Positions 1 through 8,295 of a stretch of 64,000 bases of DNA are shown here, piece by piece. The translations under genes were made by a program, and so were the position numbers. Below the pieces are notes generated by a model. It was not told the DNA's origin, did not search any database, and was given only the letters and a program-made list of their open reading frames with translations. Each line of letters opens with the position of its first letter. Position 1 is the stretch's first letter. This stretch comes from Methylocaldum sp002005105 (GTDB lineage: Bacteria > Pseudomonadota > Gammaproteobacteria > Methylococcales > Methylococcaceae): the NCBI RefSeq assembly GCF_051027545.1, contig NZ_CP194902.1, forward strand, positions 2,356,001 through 2,420,000, read 5' to 3'.

Positions 1-1600
1 TTTTAACCGTGGGCGGAGTTGTGTCGACGCTGTTAGCCGAGGTGGTCGCCGAGGCGGTATTGGAGAAGGCGGAGTTGCCGACGCTGTTGTAGGCGTAGAC
101 ACGGTAAGAATAAGTGGTGCTGGCGCTGAGGCCAGTATTGGTGAAACTCGTGACGTTGCTGCCGAGCGAAGCGACTTCGCTCCAATTGACGCCATCCAGC
201 GAGCGCTGCACCTTGAATCCGGTTTCGTCGCTAGACTTATCCGTCCACGTCAAGGCGATACTGCTGGATGATTGAGTAGTCGCCGCCAAACTTGTGGGGG
301 CAGTCGGAACCGTGGGCGTCGTGGTGGTCGTGGTCGAGGACCGGAAACTGGCGACGGTGGCGCTGGTGCCATTCATGGAACGGGCGGTGTCCTGGTAGTT
401 CGCCACCCCGGTCGGCTGGCCATTGTAATAAACGTTAGGATTAGAAAAGTGCGATATTCGTGGCGAACTGCAACTGTAGGACATGACATCGTGGAACACG
501 CCGCAGATCCGGTAACCATAAGAGTAGGGGTACACGCCGGCGTAGGCGGAATTGTCCGGGTCGTGCATGTTGCCCTGATTGTGGCCCAATTCATGCGCCA
601 GGGTATCGTTGCCGAGGCAGTTGTACTTGGAATCGTCATGCACGACGGCGAACGCATACGGAGCGAACCAGGAACCCAGGCTATTCATCACGTAGGCGAT
701 GCCGCAGTAGTTGCTTTCAGCAGTTATAAGCGCCACCTGATCGGCGCCGTACTGGTTGCGTAAGGAGTGTACCTCATCCATTTTGCCATCGCTGGTGCCG
801 GTGACATCCGACAAGCTGGTCGACATGTTGCCCGTCTCGGTATAGCTGACTTCGGCCATTTTTACCAAGTTCAACTGCATGTCCACCTGGCTGTTCAGGT
901 AGGCCTGATTGGCCTTGGTAACGGCGTTAATAATCTTGGCTTCTATGCCCGAGACGCCGCCAGCATTCACGCGGGCCTGAGGCGTGTAGACCACCAGCAG
1001 ATCGATGACTTGGCCGGTGCTGGCGGCTGCGGTGGACGGGCTAGTCGAGGATGTCGTTGTACCGGCCAATTCACCGGCGGCATTAATATCCGGCGCGAGG
1101 GGTTCCGAATGCGGAGCGGTCTTGTTGGGATCGATCTGGCGGACGGCATGCGTTTTATTGCCGGCGTAGGCGATCTCGAACATTCTGCCGTCGTCCATCA
1201 CGACGGTTCCGAACATCGCCTGCCCCCGAACGGCGAGGATCACCTCGCTGCTGCCTTCTTGCCCTTCGATATGACCGACCCAGGACAAACGGCCGTCGAT
1301 GTCTTCGATACGATCGCGGATGGCGGTAACCGTGGTGTCGTTGAGCAGTTCGAGGGTGAGCGTATCGGCCTTCACCGCGTTGAAGTCGATGGCTACGCCC
1401 CGGCTGCGGCCCTTGATGGCTTTGATCTGCGCCTTGGCCTGCGTGGGCAGGGTCAGATTCGTGTCGCTGAATAAGCGCTGCGGCGGCGCCGCATGGACGA
1501 CACCCACAATAGACGTTAAGGCTGCAAATACGCCAGCCAGTCCGAGGATATTTTTGCGGCGCGCAGCGGTGAACTTAGAATGCTGAGTCTTGTTGCTCAC
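1..1600 (-). CDS. Secreted reprolysin-like zinc metalloprotease with Fn3 domain (partial, C-terminus outside window)
   Basis: Reading the minus strand from a GTG at 1600 gives an open frame that is still open at base 1, so the 3' end is missing. The GTG is preceded by AGGGGA seven bases upstream. A signal peptide of about 38 residues ends near VHA-AP. Residues 336-347 read HELGHNQGNMHD, the HExxHxxGxxH zinc site of M12-type (reprolysin-like) metallopeptidases, where Glu337 would be the catalytic base. A fibronectin type III domain follows (PTAPTSLAATTQSSS onward) and the frame continues past TPPTVK, suggesting a further C-terminal domain. It is a close paralogue of the protein at 3002-4651. 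Its leader carries a cyclic-di-GMP-I riboswitch, so expression of this exported protease probably responds to that messenger. The exact substrate is unknown. Confidence 0.88.
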   Translation of the reverse strand, partial: MSNKTQHSKFTAARRKNILGLAGVFAALTSIVGVVHAAPPQRLFSDTNLTLPTQAKAQIKAIKGRSRGVAIDFNAVKADTLTLELLNDTTVTAIRDRIEDIDGRLSWVGHIEGQEGSSEVILAVRGQAMFGTVVMDDGRMFEIAYAGNKTHAVRQIDPNKTAPHSEPLAPDINAAGELAGTTTSSTSPSTAAASTGQVIDLLVVYTPQARVNAGGVSGIEAKIINAVTKANQAYLNSQVDMQLNLVKMAEVSYTETGNMSTSLSDVTGTSDGKMDEVHSLRNQYGADQVALITAESNYCGIAYVMNSLGSWFAPYAFAVVHDDSKYNCLGNDTLAHELGHNQGNMHDPDNSAYAGVYPYSYGYRICGVFHDVMSYSCSSPRISHFSNPNVYYNGQPTGVANYQDTARSMNGTSATVASFRSSTTTTTTPTVPTAPTSLAATTQSSSSIALTWTDKSSDETGFKVQRSLDGVNWSEVASLGSNVTSFTNTGLSASTTYSYRVYAYNSVGNSAFSNTASATTSANSVDTTPPTVK

Positions 1601-1605
1601 GTTGT

Positions 1606-1681
1606 GGTCCCCTAAGAGTCGAGTTGACGGCGATGGTCTCTGGGAACCCGCGGGGATGAGACAAACCAAAGCAACCTTTGG
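1606..1681 (-). promoter_or_regulatory. Candidate expression platform of the riboswitch
   Basis: Downstream of the aptamer a perfect 6-bp hairpin CCAAAG-GTTG-CTTTGG (1666-1681) is followed by a weak T-rich stretch. Closer to the gene, CCCAGAG (about 1638-1644) can pair with CTCTTAGGG (about 1610-1618), with a 2-base bulge, which would cover the ribosome binding site of the protease. Either could be the switching element. There is no strong U-run, so translational control looks more likely than termination. This is inference from pairing by eye. Confidence 0.45.
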
Positions 1682-1689
1682 CTTGAGCT

Positions 1690-1766
1690 GGCAATCCCGC
1701 TGTCATAGGAGCCTGGCTCCCGTAGACCGGTAACTTTGCGCCACCACCTTTCGATGGTTTTGCCTT
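1690..1766 (-). promoter_or_regulatory. Cyclic-di-GMP-I (GEMM-I) riboswitch aptamer
   Basis: On the minus strand the segment starts GGCAAAACCATC-GAAA-GGTGG, continues GGCGCAAAG, then ACCGGTC, and closes with AGCGGGATTGCC. These are the conserved blocks of the c-di-GMP-I aptamer: a P1 helix GGCAA/TTGCC, a hairpin capped by a GAAA tetraloop (ACCATC/GGTGGT), the GCAAAG joining segment, and a second arm (GGAGC-CAG-GCTCC) for docking the tetraloop. The base aligned with G20 of the Vibrio Vc2 aptamer is G, which favours c-di-GMP over the cGAMP-binding variants. It lies about 90 bases upstream of the GTG start of the metalloprotease at 1-1600, on the same strand. Confidence 0.9.
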
Positions 1767-1771
1767 TTTCA

Positions 1772-2425
1772 GATCAAGCGGCATTAGGTCAGCGGCTCGA
1801 TTTTTCTGTAGAAATAAGATTGGTCTAAATCTAGGGAATTTGTGTGATTGAGTCGGCAAAAAAGTGTTGTAGATTGTTTCATGTAGGCATTGATTGTTGT
1901 TTTTTATCAGTGGCCGTAATCGTTCGCCGGGTGGCTCCTCACCTTCGGATAAACGATGCATTGCTGCCCGTACCCCCCTTGGCACAGGTTAAGCGAATCG
2001 CAGCTTCTTTTGAGTTTGTAGCGTTGCTACGACACCGGAGTGGCTGACACGTCAAACGTTATCCGGTGCCATGGCGGTTTAGCACGCCGTATGCCAATCC
2101 GATGTTCGTTGGTGATCGGTCTGGCGAATCCTTGAATCTCTTGTATGCAGAGCAGGACTTGAGTCAGAAAATGACCGGTTCCATGGAGTGGCCGGGCAAA
2201 ACATGTCTCCATTTGGCAACAGCCATGCGGCATGTGTCACTGGCCATTTCCAGGAAAAAACGAGAAAAACGCGTTATCCAGCGGCGATTTGTCCGATTAT
2301 TCCGGCTGGCGACACTAGGAAGATCGTCTTGGAATGGCTAAGAGCGGAGCGGTTTGCAGTCCTGACTCGATTCACCCGAACTGTCATACGGGCACCCTTT
2401 GATGGATACGTATGATAGTTCGGGC
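1772..2425. other. Intergenic region without a recognised gene
   Basis: No frame here has coding character or a family motif. This stretch should contain the promoter of the riboswitch-protease transcript on the minus strand, but I cannot single out convincing -35 and -10 boxes. At its end, CCCGAACTGTCATACG (about 2378-2393) and CGTATGATAGTTCGGG (2409-2424) form an inverted repeat with one mismatch and a short loop. Confidence 0.6.
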
Positions 2426-2819
2426 TTAGAGCGTTTTTATCTCGCTCGTACGGCAAAACAGGCTTGGCCGAAGTCGTTGGCGCCTTCGGCTCGGGTGGAT
2501 GGATTCAAGCATTCGTAGGTCGGCAATCCCTTCCCAATCGCAAACGGTCGCTTTGGTCGCGACCCTTCCGACGAAGACGCTCGACCGGGACATGGTGTCG
2601 GGAAGGGGGGCTTCGGCGCTCCAATCGCAAACGGTCATCCCAGGAGCGCTGGGATGACCCTTCCAATCGCAAACGGCCTGGCCGGGAGCGCCGGCCACGC
2701 CCTTCCCGAAGACGCCGTTTGCGATTGGAAGGGTCGCGACTAAAGCGACCGTTTGCGATTGGGAAGGGATTCCCGACCTACTCGCGAGTGCCCGTACAGT
2801 AGGTATGAAAATGCCCTAA
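2426..2819. mobile_element. MITE-like palindromic element, about 394 bp
   Basis: The ends are imperfect terminal inverted repeats: left TTAGAGCGTTTTTAT, right (reversed) TTAGGGCATTTTCAT, each followed further in by GTACGG. Inside, two arms of roughly 55 bases (about 2515-2570 and 2727-2782) are near-perfect reverse complements and begin with GTAGGTCGG. The core holds the unit CCAATCGCAAACGG three times (near 2535, 2621 and 2663) and its reverse complement twice (near 2714 and 2748). There is no transposase frame, so it would be a non-autonomous element. A related element with the same ends lies at 50366-50521, and a fragment at 14767-14793. Confidence 0.7.
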
Positions 2820-2911
2820 GTACATTCCGCAAATATTTGCGGAATCTCGACAGATTGGCGGGGTTGTCCTGCAGGTTGCCTATGCCGCAAGACTTCCCTG
2901 AATGTACTTAG
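2816..2911. repeat. 96-bp inverted-repeat unit with a 20-bp perfect palindrome
   Basis: CTAAGTACATTC (2816-2827) and GAATGTACTTAG (2900-2911) are perfect 12-bp inverted repeats. Next to the left arm is the perfect palindrome TTCCGCAAATATTTGCGGAA (2825-2844). The unit overlaps by a few bases the right end of the element at 2426-2819. It could be a second small mobile unit or a protein-binding site. Confidence 0.6.
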
Positions 2912-3001
2912 ATAACGAATTTTTGCCTCAGTGGCAGATTCCAGCCGGTGCTACTCGATCAAGATCAGATAAAGCGTAACGCTACGATATTCGACATTCG
3001 A

Positions 3002-4651
3002 TCAAATGCGGCGACCAAAGCGATATCGCCGACGCTCATTATCGGCGTCGTTGTCGGTCCTTCCCGTAACGCCATTGACAACCGACGCTGTTGCCGTTGT
3101 CACGACTTCACTGGGGCTGGACTCGGCTATGCCGTTATAGGCCGATACGCGATACGAGTACTCGCTGTTCGGGTTGAGTCCTGTGTCTGAGAAACTGGTG
3201 ATGTCGGAGCCGAGTAACGCTACCTCTTCCCAGTTGACTCCATCGCGGGAGCGCTCCACTTTGAATCCCTCCTCGTTATCCGAGTTATCCATCCAGCGAA
3301 GATTGATTCCATCGTCGGATTGAGAGAAAGCTGCCAGCCTGCTTGGAGTCGCCGGAGCGGAAGCGGCCACTTTACTGGCACGCCACGCGGCAACCGTGGC
3401 TCGGGCTTTCTCCATCGACCAGGCGGTCGCCGCGGCCTTTGAGGGATTTATGTTCGGATCGATTCCTGTGGGTTTGCCGTTGTAGTAAACGCTAGGATTG
3501 GCGAAATTCGAAATGCGCGTTGCCCCGGTGCAGGGGTAAGACATAACCGTCCGGAAACCGCCGCTTTGGCACAGACGATGCCCATAAGAGTAGGAATAAA
3601 TGCCGGCATAGCTGGAGTTGGCGCGGTCATGCGCGTTGCCCTGGTTATGGCCCAGTTCGTGCGCCAGAGTTTGCGCGGCGAGACAGTACGCTCTTGAGTC
3701 GTCATGCACGACAGCGAACGCATAAGGTGCAAAGGAGCTACTCAGCCGCGTCATTTGATAGGCGATACCGCAGTAATTTGCGTCGGCGGAAACCAGGGTC
3801 ACTTGATCAGCACCGTATTGATTGCGCCAGGAATGTACGACGTCCATCTTGCCGTCCGTTGTGCCGCGAAGATCATTAAGCGTGCGGGCCATATCGCCGC
3901 TTTCCGTGTAGTTGACCTCAGCCATGCGCACCAGGTTGAGCTTCATATGAACTTTGCTGTTGATATAGGCTTGATTGGCGGCCTCGACGGCTTTCACGAT
4001 CTTGGCTTGAATGCCCGAGGTGCCGCCGGCATTGGCGCGTGCCTTCGGCGTATAGACGACCATCAGGTCCACGATCGTATCGGTGATCGTGGCTGCGGCT
4101 ATCGGCGGCTCATTGGCGGCCGTCTCGGCTTCCGAACTGGCCGGCGCGTTGGCTAGATCTGGGTCCATTTCAACATCGGGAATCGGGTGTTTGTGAGGCA
4201 GAATCTTTCTCGGGTCCACCTGCCGGACGGTATGAGTATCATCATCGTTGGCAAGGATCTCGTAGATTTCACCATTCCCCCGCTTGATGGTTCCGGACAT
4301 GGCTTTTCCGATCACAGCCAGAATGACTTCGCTGTCGGGTTCGCCCTGCAGATGACCAACCCAGGCGGAATGCCCCTGAACATTGTCGACGATACGGTCT
4401 TTCTCGGCGACCAGAAGCGTGTCATTGAAAATATTCAGATTTATGGCATCTGCTTTGAGTCTGTCGAAATTAGGCCGGACCGAACGATGTCTGCCTTTTT
4501 TGGCTTGAGGAGGCAGATAGGTGTCCGGTATGGCGTTCCAAACGTCCTGAAATAAGTCTTCAGGCAATTTTCGTTCGGCGACGGCCGTATGGCTTACCCC
4601 CGAGAAGGCCAGAGACAGGTATAACGGACTCAAGACCAAGTGCTTCTTCAT
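3002..4651 (-). CDS. Secreted reprolysin-like zinc metalloprotease with Fn3 domain
   Basis: The 549-residue protein begins MKKHLVLSPLYLSLAFSGV, a signal peptide, from an ATG at 4651 preceded by AAGAGGAG. Residues 331-342 read HELGHNQGNAHD, the HExxHxxGxxHD zinc-binding and catalytic site. A propeptide-like N-terminal half precedes it, and a fibronectin type III domain lies at about 435-525. Sequence and domain order match the partial protein at 1-1600, so the two are tandem paralogues. This copy ends soon after the Fn3 domain with an arginine-rich tail (ERRRYRFGRRI), whereas the other continues, so this C-terminus may have been lost or rewritten. Its leader has no GEMM-like aptamer. Confidence 0.88.
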   Translation of the reverse strand: MKKHLVLSPLYLSLAFSGVSHTAVAERKLPEDLFQDVWNAIPDTYLPPQAKKGRHRSVRPNFDRLKADAINLNIFNDTLLVAEKDRIVDNVQGHSAWVGHLQGEPDSEVILAVIGKAMSGTIKRGNGEIYEILANDDDTHTVRQVDPRKILPHKHPIPDVEMDPDLANAPASSEAETAANEPPIAAATITDTIVDLMVVYTPKARANAGGTSGIQAKIVKAVEAANQAYINSKVHMKLNLVRMAEVNYTESGDMARTLNDLRGTTDGKMDVVHSWRNQYGADQVTLVSADANYCGIAYQMTRLSSSFAPYAFAVVHDDSRAYCLAAQTLAHELGHNQGNAHDRANSSYAGIYSYSYGHRLCQSGGFRTVMSYPCTGATRISNFANPSVYYNGKPTGIDPNINPSKAAATAWSMEKARATVAAWRASKVAASAPATPSRLAAFSQSDDGINLRWMDNSDNEEGFKVERSRDGVNWEEVALLGSDITSFSDTGLNPNSEYSYRVSAYNGIAESSPSEVVTTATASVVNGVTGRTDNDADNERRRYRFGRRI

Positions 4652-5534
4652 TTTTTTAGCTCCTCTTAGTAATGGAAAGCAGATGCGAGCGGTTTCTCGA
4701 AATCTCCTCCTCTAATTCTCAGGAAGTCAGTCCCGGTGTCCCTTTTCAGGGCGTCACGAATCAGGCCGCGTCGGGAAGCCTGCTGCTACAGAGCGGTCTT
4801 TTGTGGAATGAAATCGACCGGAATCCTGAGGCAGGGAGTTATTCCGCTAGGTTTTGCCGTTTAAGGTTCGATTGACAATCCCGCCTGCGCGGGATGACTG
4901 CCGTCGAACCTTGGCTTCGCGTTGCTACCTTTCGCTGCTCTCAGGTCGAACCGCTTTTGGCGGAATGATCGGCGGGGGCATCGAGGTTTCGGTTGAAATC
5001 AGTGGCGAATAGAAGATTCGATTCTTTTTCTTCATGACTACACGGCTTACGGTAGTGGTTATGGTCACGTAGCCTGACGATCGCCAGAGCCCCCAATAGC
5101 GCACGGCATTGGCTTGTTATCCGTGGTGCCTCGATTGTGTTTATCGTCCCTAACGATTTTCTTGTGTAACCCTTGTTCGGCACGCTTCGGCTTCAGGCAT
5201 TATTTGGGCCATATTCATAAGCATTTAATAAGTAAACAAATGCGAGACATTGGCCGATATTTTCGGGCTTCGTATGTCGCTCTTAAGAAACGGGCAAAAT
5301 CGTTCAACCGCTTCCAAGAAGTCAGTAAAGAATGGTCTGTGGAGGTTCACCGAGGGAGGTCTATGAGGCTAGTCGCTATTGCGCGACACTGTTGTAAGAA
5401 AGCGAAAATATCGCTGTGCCAAACTAGAAATTTCTAGAGTCGCGCTACTGCGTCGAACATGGCATGGAATCGCGCTTGATTACGGTGAAAAATCTGGGAT
5501 TCGAAAGTACCGTATCGAGCTAAGTGACAAGGTA
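4652..5534. other. Intergenic region without a recognised gene
   Basis: About 880 bases with only short, unconvincing frames. A compact hairpin ATCCCGC-CTGC-GCGGGAT sits at 4878-4895, of a type common in dispersed intergenic repeats. The bases just left of 4700 must carry the promoter and leader of the protease at 3002-4651. I see no RNA gene I can name. Confidence 0.5.
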
Positions 5535-5564
5535 TTGAAATGGGCCGCAACTAGCCCCTATAGT
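5535..5564 (+). promoter_or_regulatory. Candidate sigma-70 promoter for the entericidin-like gene
   Basis: TTGAAA at 5535-5540 and TATAGT at 5559-5564 are separated by 18 bases. Transcription would start around 5571, giving a leader of about 24 bases before the GTG at 5595. Confidence 0.5.
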
Positions 5565-5594
5565 GATTGGATCAATTTTTTGCGGGGGATACTT

Positions 5595-5735
5595 GTGAGG
5601 AAATTCGCTTTTCGCGTCCTGATGTGGCTGATGATCGCAATGCTCGTCGGGTGCAATACCGTATCGGGCTTCGGCAAGGACGTCCAAAAGCTCGGCAGGA
5701 AAATGGAAGAGGCTGCCGACCGGCGTAACCGATAG
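5595..5735 (+). CDS. Entericidin A/B family small lipoprotein
   Basis: A 46-residue protein starting at GTG 5595, with GGGGGAT six bases upstream. It has a short basic N-terminus, a hydrophobic segment and a lipobox ending LVGC, followed by NTVSGFGKDVQKLGRKMEE. The order CNTxxGxGxDxQxxGxxxE is typical of entericidin-like lipoproteins, small membrane-anchored peptides associated with stress and stationary phase. The mature part is only about 26 residues, amphipathic and charged. It stands alone before prfC, and a plausible promoter lies just upstream. The exact role is not known. Confidence 0.75.
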   Translation: MRKFAFRVLMWLMIAMLVGCNTVSGFGKDVQKLGRKMEEAADRRNR

Positions 5736-5855
5736 CTCGTCCAAACTCCCAAAACTGGCCGGCCCGACAAGAACATAATCCCTTTCAAAGTCGTGTTCTG
5801 CTGCCGTTAGTCGTGGCGAGCGCGGTATAATTTGTATTTTTCGCTGCAATTTTCG

Positions 5856-7436
5856 ATGTCTGAATTTCTTTCGGAATTAAGCCGCCGCCGCACTTTCGCC
5901 ATCATCTCTCACCCGGACGCCGGTAAAACCACATTGACCGAAAAGCTCCTCCTGTTCGGAGGCGCGATCCAGTTGGCCGGCTCGGTCAAAGGACGCAAGG
6001 CGGCTCGTCACGCCACCTCGGATTGGATGGAGATGGAAAAGCAGAGAGGAATCTCGGTTACGACCTCGGTCATGCAGTTCGAGCACAAGGATAAGATTTT
6101 CAATCTGTTGGATACTCCCGGACACGAGGATTTTTCCGAGGATACTTATAGGACGCTCACGGCGGTGGACTCCGCCCTGATGGTGATCGATAGCGCCAAG
6201 GGTGTCGAGGAAAGGACCATTAAGCTCATGGAGGTCTGCCGGTTGCGGGATACTCCGATCCTCACCTTCATTAACAAGCTCGACCGCGAAGGGCGGGAGC
6301 CCATCGAATTGTTGGACGAGATCGAACGCATTTTAAAGATTCAATGCGCGCCCATGACTTGGCCCATCGGCATGGGCAAGCGCTTTAAAGGCGTGTATCA
6401 GTTGTATGACGACGCAATTCAGTTGTTCAGCCCGTCTCACGGTGATCGCATCGTCGAAGGGGAGGTCATCCAGGGATTGGATAACCCTCGGTTGGAAGAG
6501 ATACTCGGAGATCAGGCAGACGAGTTGCGGATGGAGATCGAGCTGGTGCGCGGCGCCAGTCACGAGTTTGACATCCAGTCCTACTTGGCCGGAAAGCAAA
6601 CTCCGGTATTTTTCGGCTCGGCGATCAATAATTTCGGCGTTCTGGAGCTATTGAACGCGTTTGCAGACTATGCGCCACCGCCTCAAGCGCGGCAAGCCCG
6701 CGAGCGCGTCGTGGGGCCCGAGGAAGAAAAGTTCACCGGCTTCGTCTTCAAGATTCAGGCGAATATGGACCCGGCGCACCGCGACCGCATCGCTTTTATG
6801 CGAATCTGCTCGGGCAAGTACGTGAAGGGCATGCGAATGCACCACGTCCGCATCGGCAAAACGGTCCAGATCGCCAATGCCATCACGTTCCAGGCCGATA
6901 CCCGAACCAATGTCGAAGAGGCGTATCCGGGCGACATCATCGGCTTGCATAACCATGGCACGATCCAGGTGGGCGATACGTTCAGCCAGGGGGAGACGCT
7001 CAAATACGAAGGGGTGCCTTATTTCGCGCCGGAGTTGTTCCGCCGGGTGGTGCTGAAAGATCCGCTCCGCGCGAAGGCCCTGCAAAAGGGCTTGCAGCAA
7101 TTGACCGAGGAGGGCGCGACCCAGCTCTTTCGGCCGCTTAAGAATAACGATCTTATTCTGGGCGCCGTGGGTGTCCTACAGTTCGATGTGACGGCCTTCC
7201 GGTTGAAATCGGAGTACAACGTCGAATGCGTTTACGACAACGTACCGGTCACCACGGCACGCTGGGTCGGGTGTGATGATCCGAAGAAGCTGGAGGAATT
7301 CAAGCGCAAGGTTTTCGACAATCTGGCCGAAGACGGCAGCGGTTATTTGGTTTATTTGGCCAGCAGCCGAGTCAATCTGCAGCTTACCCAGGAGCGCTGG
7401 CCGGATATTCGCTTCAGCGCAACCCGTGAACTGTAA
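5856..7436 (+). CDS. prfC: Peptide chain release factor 3
   Basis: A 526-residue translational GTPase close in length to E. coli RF3. The P-loop SHPDAGKT is at 18-25, the G3 motif DTPGH at 86-90 and G4 NKLD at 140-143. RF3 recycles RF1 and RF2 from the ribosome after termination. I chose the ATG at 5856 (MSEFLSEL), since the eight residues before it in frame do not match the family. It is transcribed alone. soxZ converges on it from the right, leaving about 14 bases between the stops. Confidence 0.95.
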   Translation: MSEFLSELSRRRTFAIISHPDAGKTTLTEKLLLFGGAIQLAGSVKGRKAARHATSDWMEMEKQRGISVTTSVMQFEHKDKIFNLLDTPGHEDFSEDTYRTLTAVDSALMVIDSAKGVEERTIKLMEVCRLRDTPILTFINKLDREGREPIELLDEIERILKIQCAPMTWPIGMGKRFKGVYQLYDDAIQLFSPSHGDRIVEGEVIQGLDNPRLEEILGDQADELRMEIELVRGASHEFDIQSYLAGKQTPVFFGSAINNFGVLELLNAFADYAPPPQARQARERVVGPEEEKFTGFVFKIQANMDPAHRDRIAFMRICSGKYVKGMRMHHVRIGKTVQIANAITFQADTRTNVEEAYPGDIIGLHNHGTIQVGDTFSQGETLKYEGVPYFAPELFRRVVLKDPLRAKALQKGLQQLTEEGATQLFRPLKNNDLILGAVGVLQFDVTAFRLKSEYNVECVYDNVPVTTARWVGCDDPKKLEEFKRKVFDNLAEDGSGYLVYLASSRVNLQLTQERWPDIRFSATREL

Positions 7437-7450
7437 GGTGCTGCGTAACC

Positions 7451-7762
7451 TTAACCGATGGTGCTTTCGGCGCTGTCGGTGTTTCCCAAATTGTCCGCCC
7501 AGGTGACACGAATCTTGTCGCCCGTTTTTCCGCCACGGAATCTCACTGAGATGTAGGGATCTCTGGATACGGCTGTGCTTAGCTCACAGCTTGCGACCAA
7601 GCGTTGATTGTGCTCTATTCTGACTTCTCGAATGAAGTGAGCCGGAATGGTTCTTTCCGTCAGCTCATCCCAGCGGCGTCCGGTTTCCATCGGATGGGTG
7701 ATAAGCATGCGGACGGTGGTTAGGCCTTCTTCCTGCTTGGTGCGTATCTTGATGCTGGACAT
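7451..7762 (-). CDS. soxZ: Thiosulfate oxidation carrier subunit SoxZ
   Basis: A 103-residue protein beginning MSSIKIRTKQEEG with the conserved SoxZ segment ITHPMETGRR and a C-terminal beta-rich WADNLG block. SoxZ pairs with SoxY in the periplasm to form the carrier that holds sulfur intermediates during thiosulfate oxidation. It has no signal peptide, as expected, because SoxZ is exported together with SoxY. Unusually, its partner soxY is divergent rather than in the same operon. No soxAX, soxB or soxCD lies nearby. Confidence 0.9.
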   Translation of the reverse strand: MSSIKIRTKQEEGLTTVRMLITHPMETGRRWDELTERTIPAHFIREVRIEHNQRLVASCELSTAVSRDPYISVRFRGGKTGDKIRVTWADNLGNTDSAESTIG

Positions 7763-7836
7763 TTTAGTGACTCAGGTCGAACGGGGCCAAAGTTAAGGTA
7801 ATCATTAGATCGCTTGGATTCAAGCAGGGATACGAA

Positions 7837-8283
7837 ATGACGCAATCCAGACGCAACTTCGTTCGAATGCTAGTAGCGGCATTAACATTACCTTGGGAAG
7901 TCGTTTTTGGGGTGGCGAAATCCAGAGCACCTCAACGGATGGAGAACGGTTTCAGCCGACTGCTTTCGGATATGTTGGCGGGAGCGTCGTGGGCTGAAAC
8001 CAACCGAATTGCCTTCGAAGTGCCGGAACTGGCCGAGAACGGCGCGATCGTGCCGATTTCAGTCGATAGCCGGCTGCCGAACACCTCGCGCATGCTCATT
8101 TTCGTAGAGAAAAATCCCACGCCGCTGGCGGCTCAGATTCGCTTCGAGCCCGGAACCGACGGATTTGCTTCCTTGCGCGTAAAGATGAACGAAACAAGCG
8201 CCATATTGGTCATCGCCGAGTCCGAGGGGAAATTTTTCGGAACGCAAAAGACGGTAAGGGTCATGGTTGGCGGCTGCGGTTAA
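7837..8283 (+). CDS. soxY: Sulfur-carrier protein SoxY
   Basis: A 148-residue protein whose N-terminus SRRNFVRML (4-12) is a twin-arginine export signal. The C-terminus ends VMVGGCG. The cysteine in the GGCG tail is the residue to which sulfur substrates are covalently attached in SoxY. The body matches the SoxY fold (VPISVDSRLP, beta-rich). It is divergently transcribed from soxZ across a 74-base gap, so both may share a control region. The carrier could serve a partial Sox route or another sulfur-trafficking job. Genes elsewhere are not visible. Confidence 0.88.
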   Translation: MTQSRRNFVRMLVAALTLPWEVVFGVAKSRAPQRMENGFSRLLSDMLAGASWAETNRIAFEVPELAENGAIVPISVDSRLPNTSRMLIFVEKNPTPLAAQIRFEPGTDGFASLRVKMNETSAILVIAESEGKFFGTQKTVRVMVGGCG

Positions 8284-8295
8284 TCTGCCGATGTC

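Noticed and set aside
767..1474. Plus-strand frame of 235 codons near the left edge
   Set aside because: It is the antisense of the metalloprotease whose minus-strand frame carries the zinc site and signal peptide.
4652..4800. Possible second GEMM riboswitch upstream of the protease at 3002-4651
   Set aside because: The conserved GGCAAA, GCAAAG and tetraloop blocks are not present in this leader.
5114..5437. Frame of 107 codons before the entericidin-like gene
   Set aside because: No ribosome site or motif, and the composition is atypical of the neighbouring genes.
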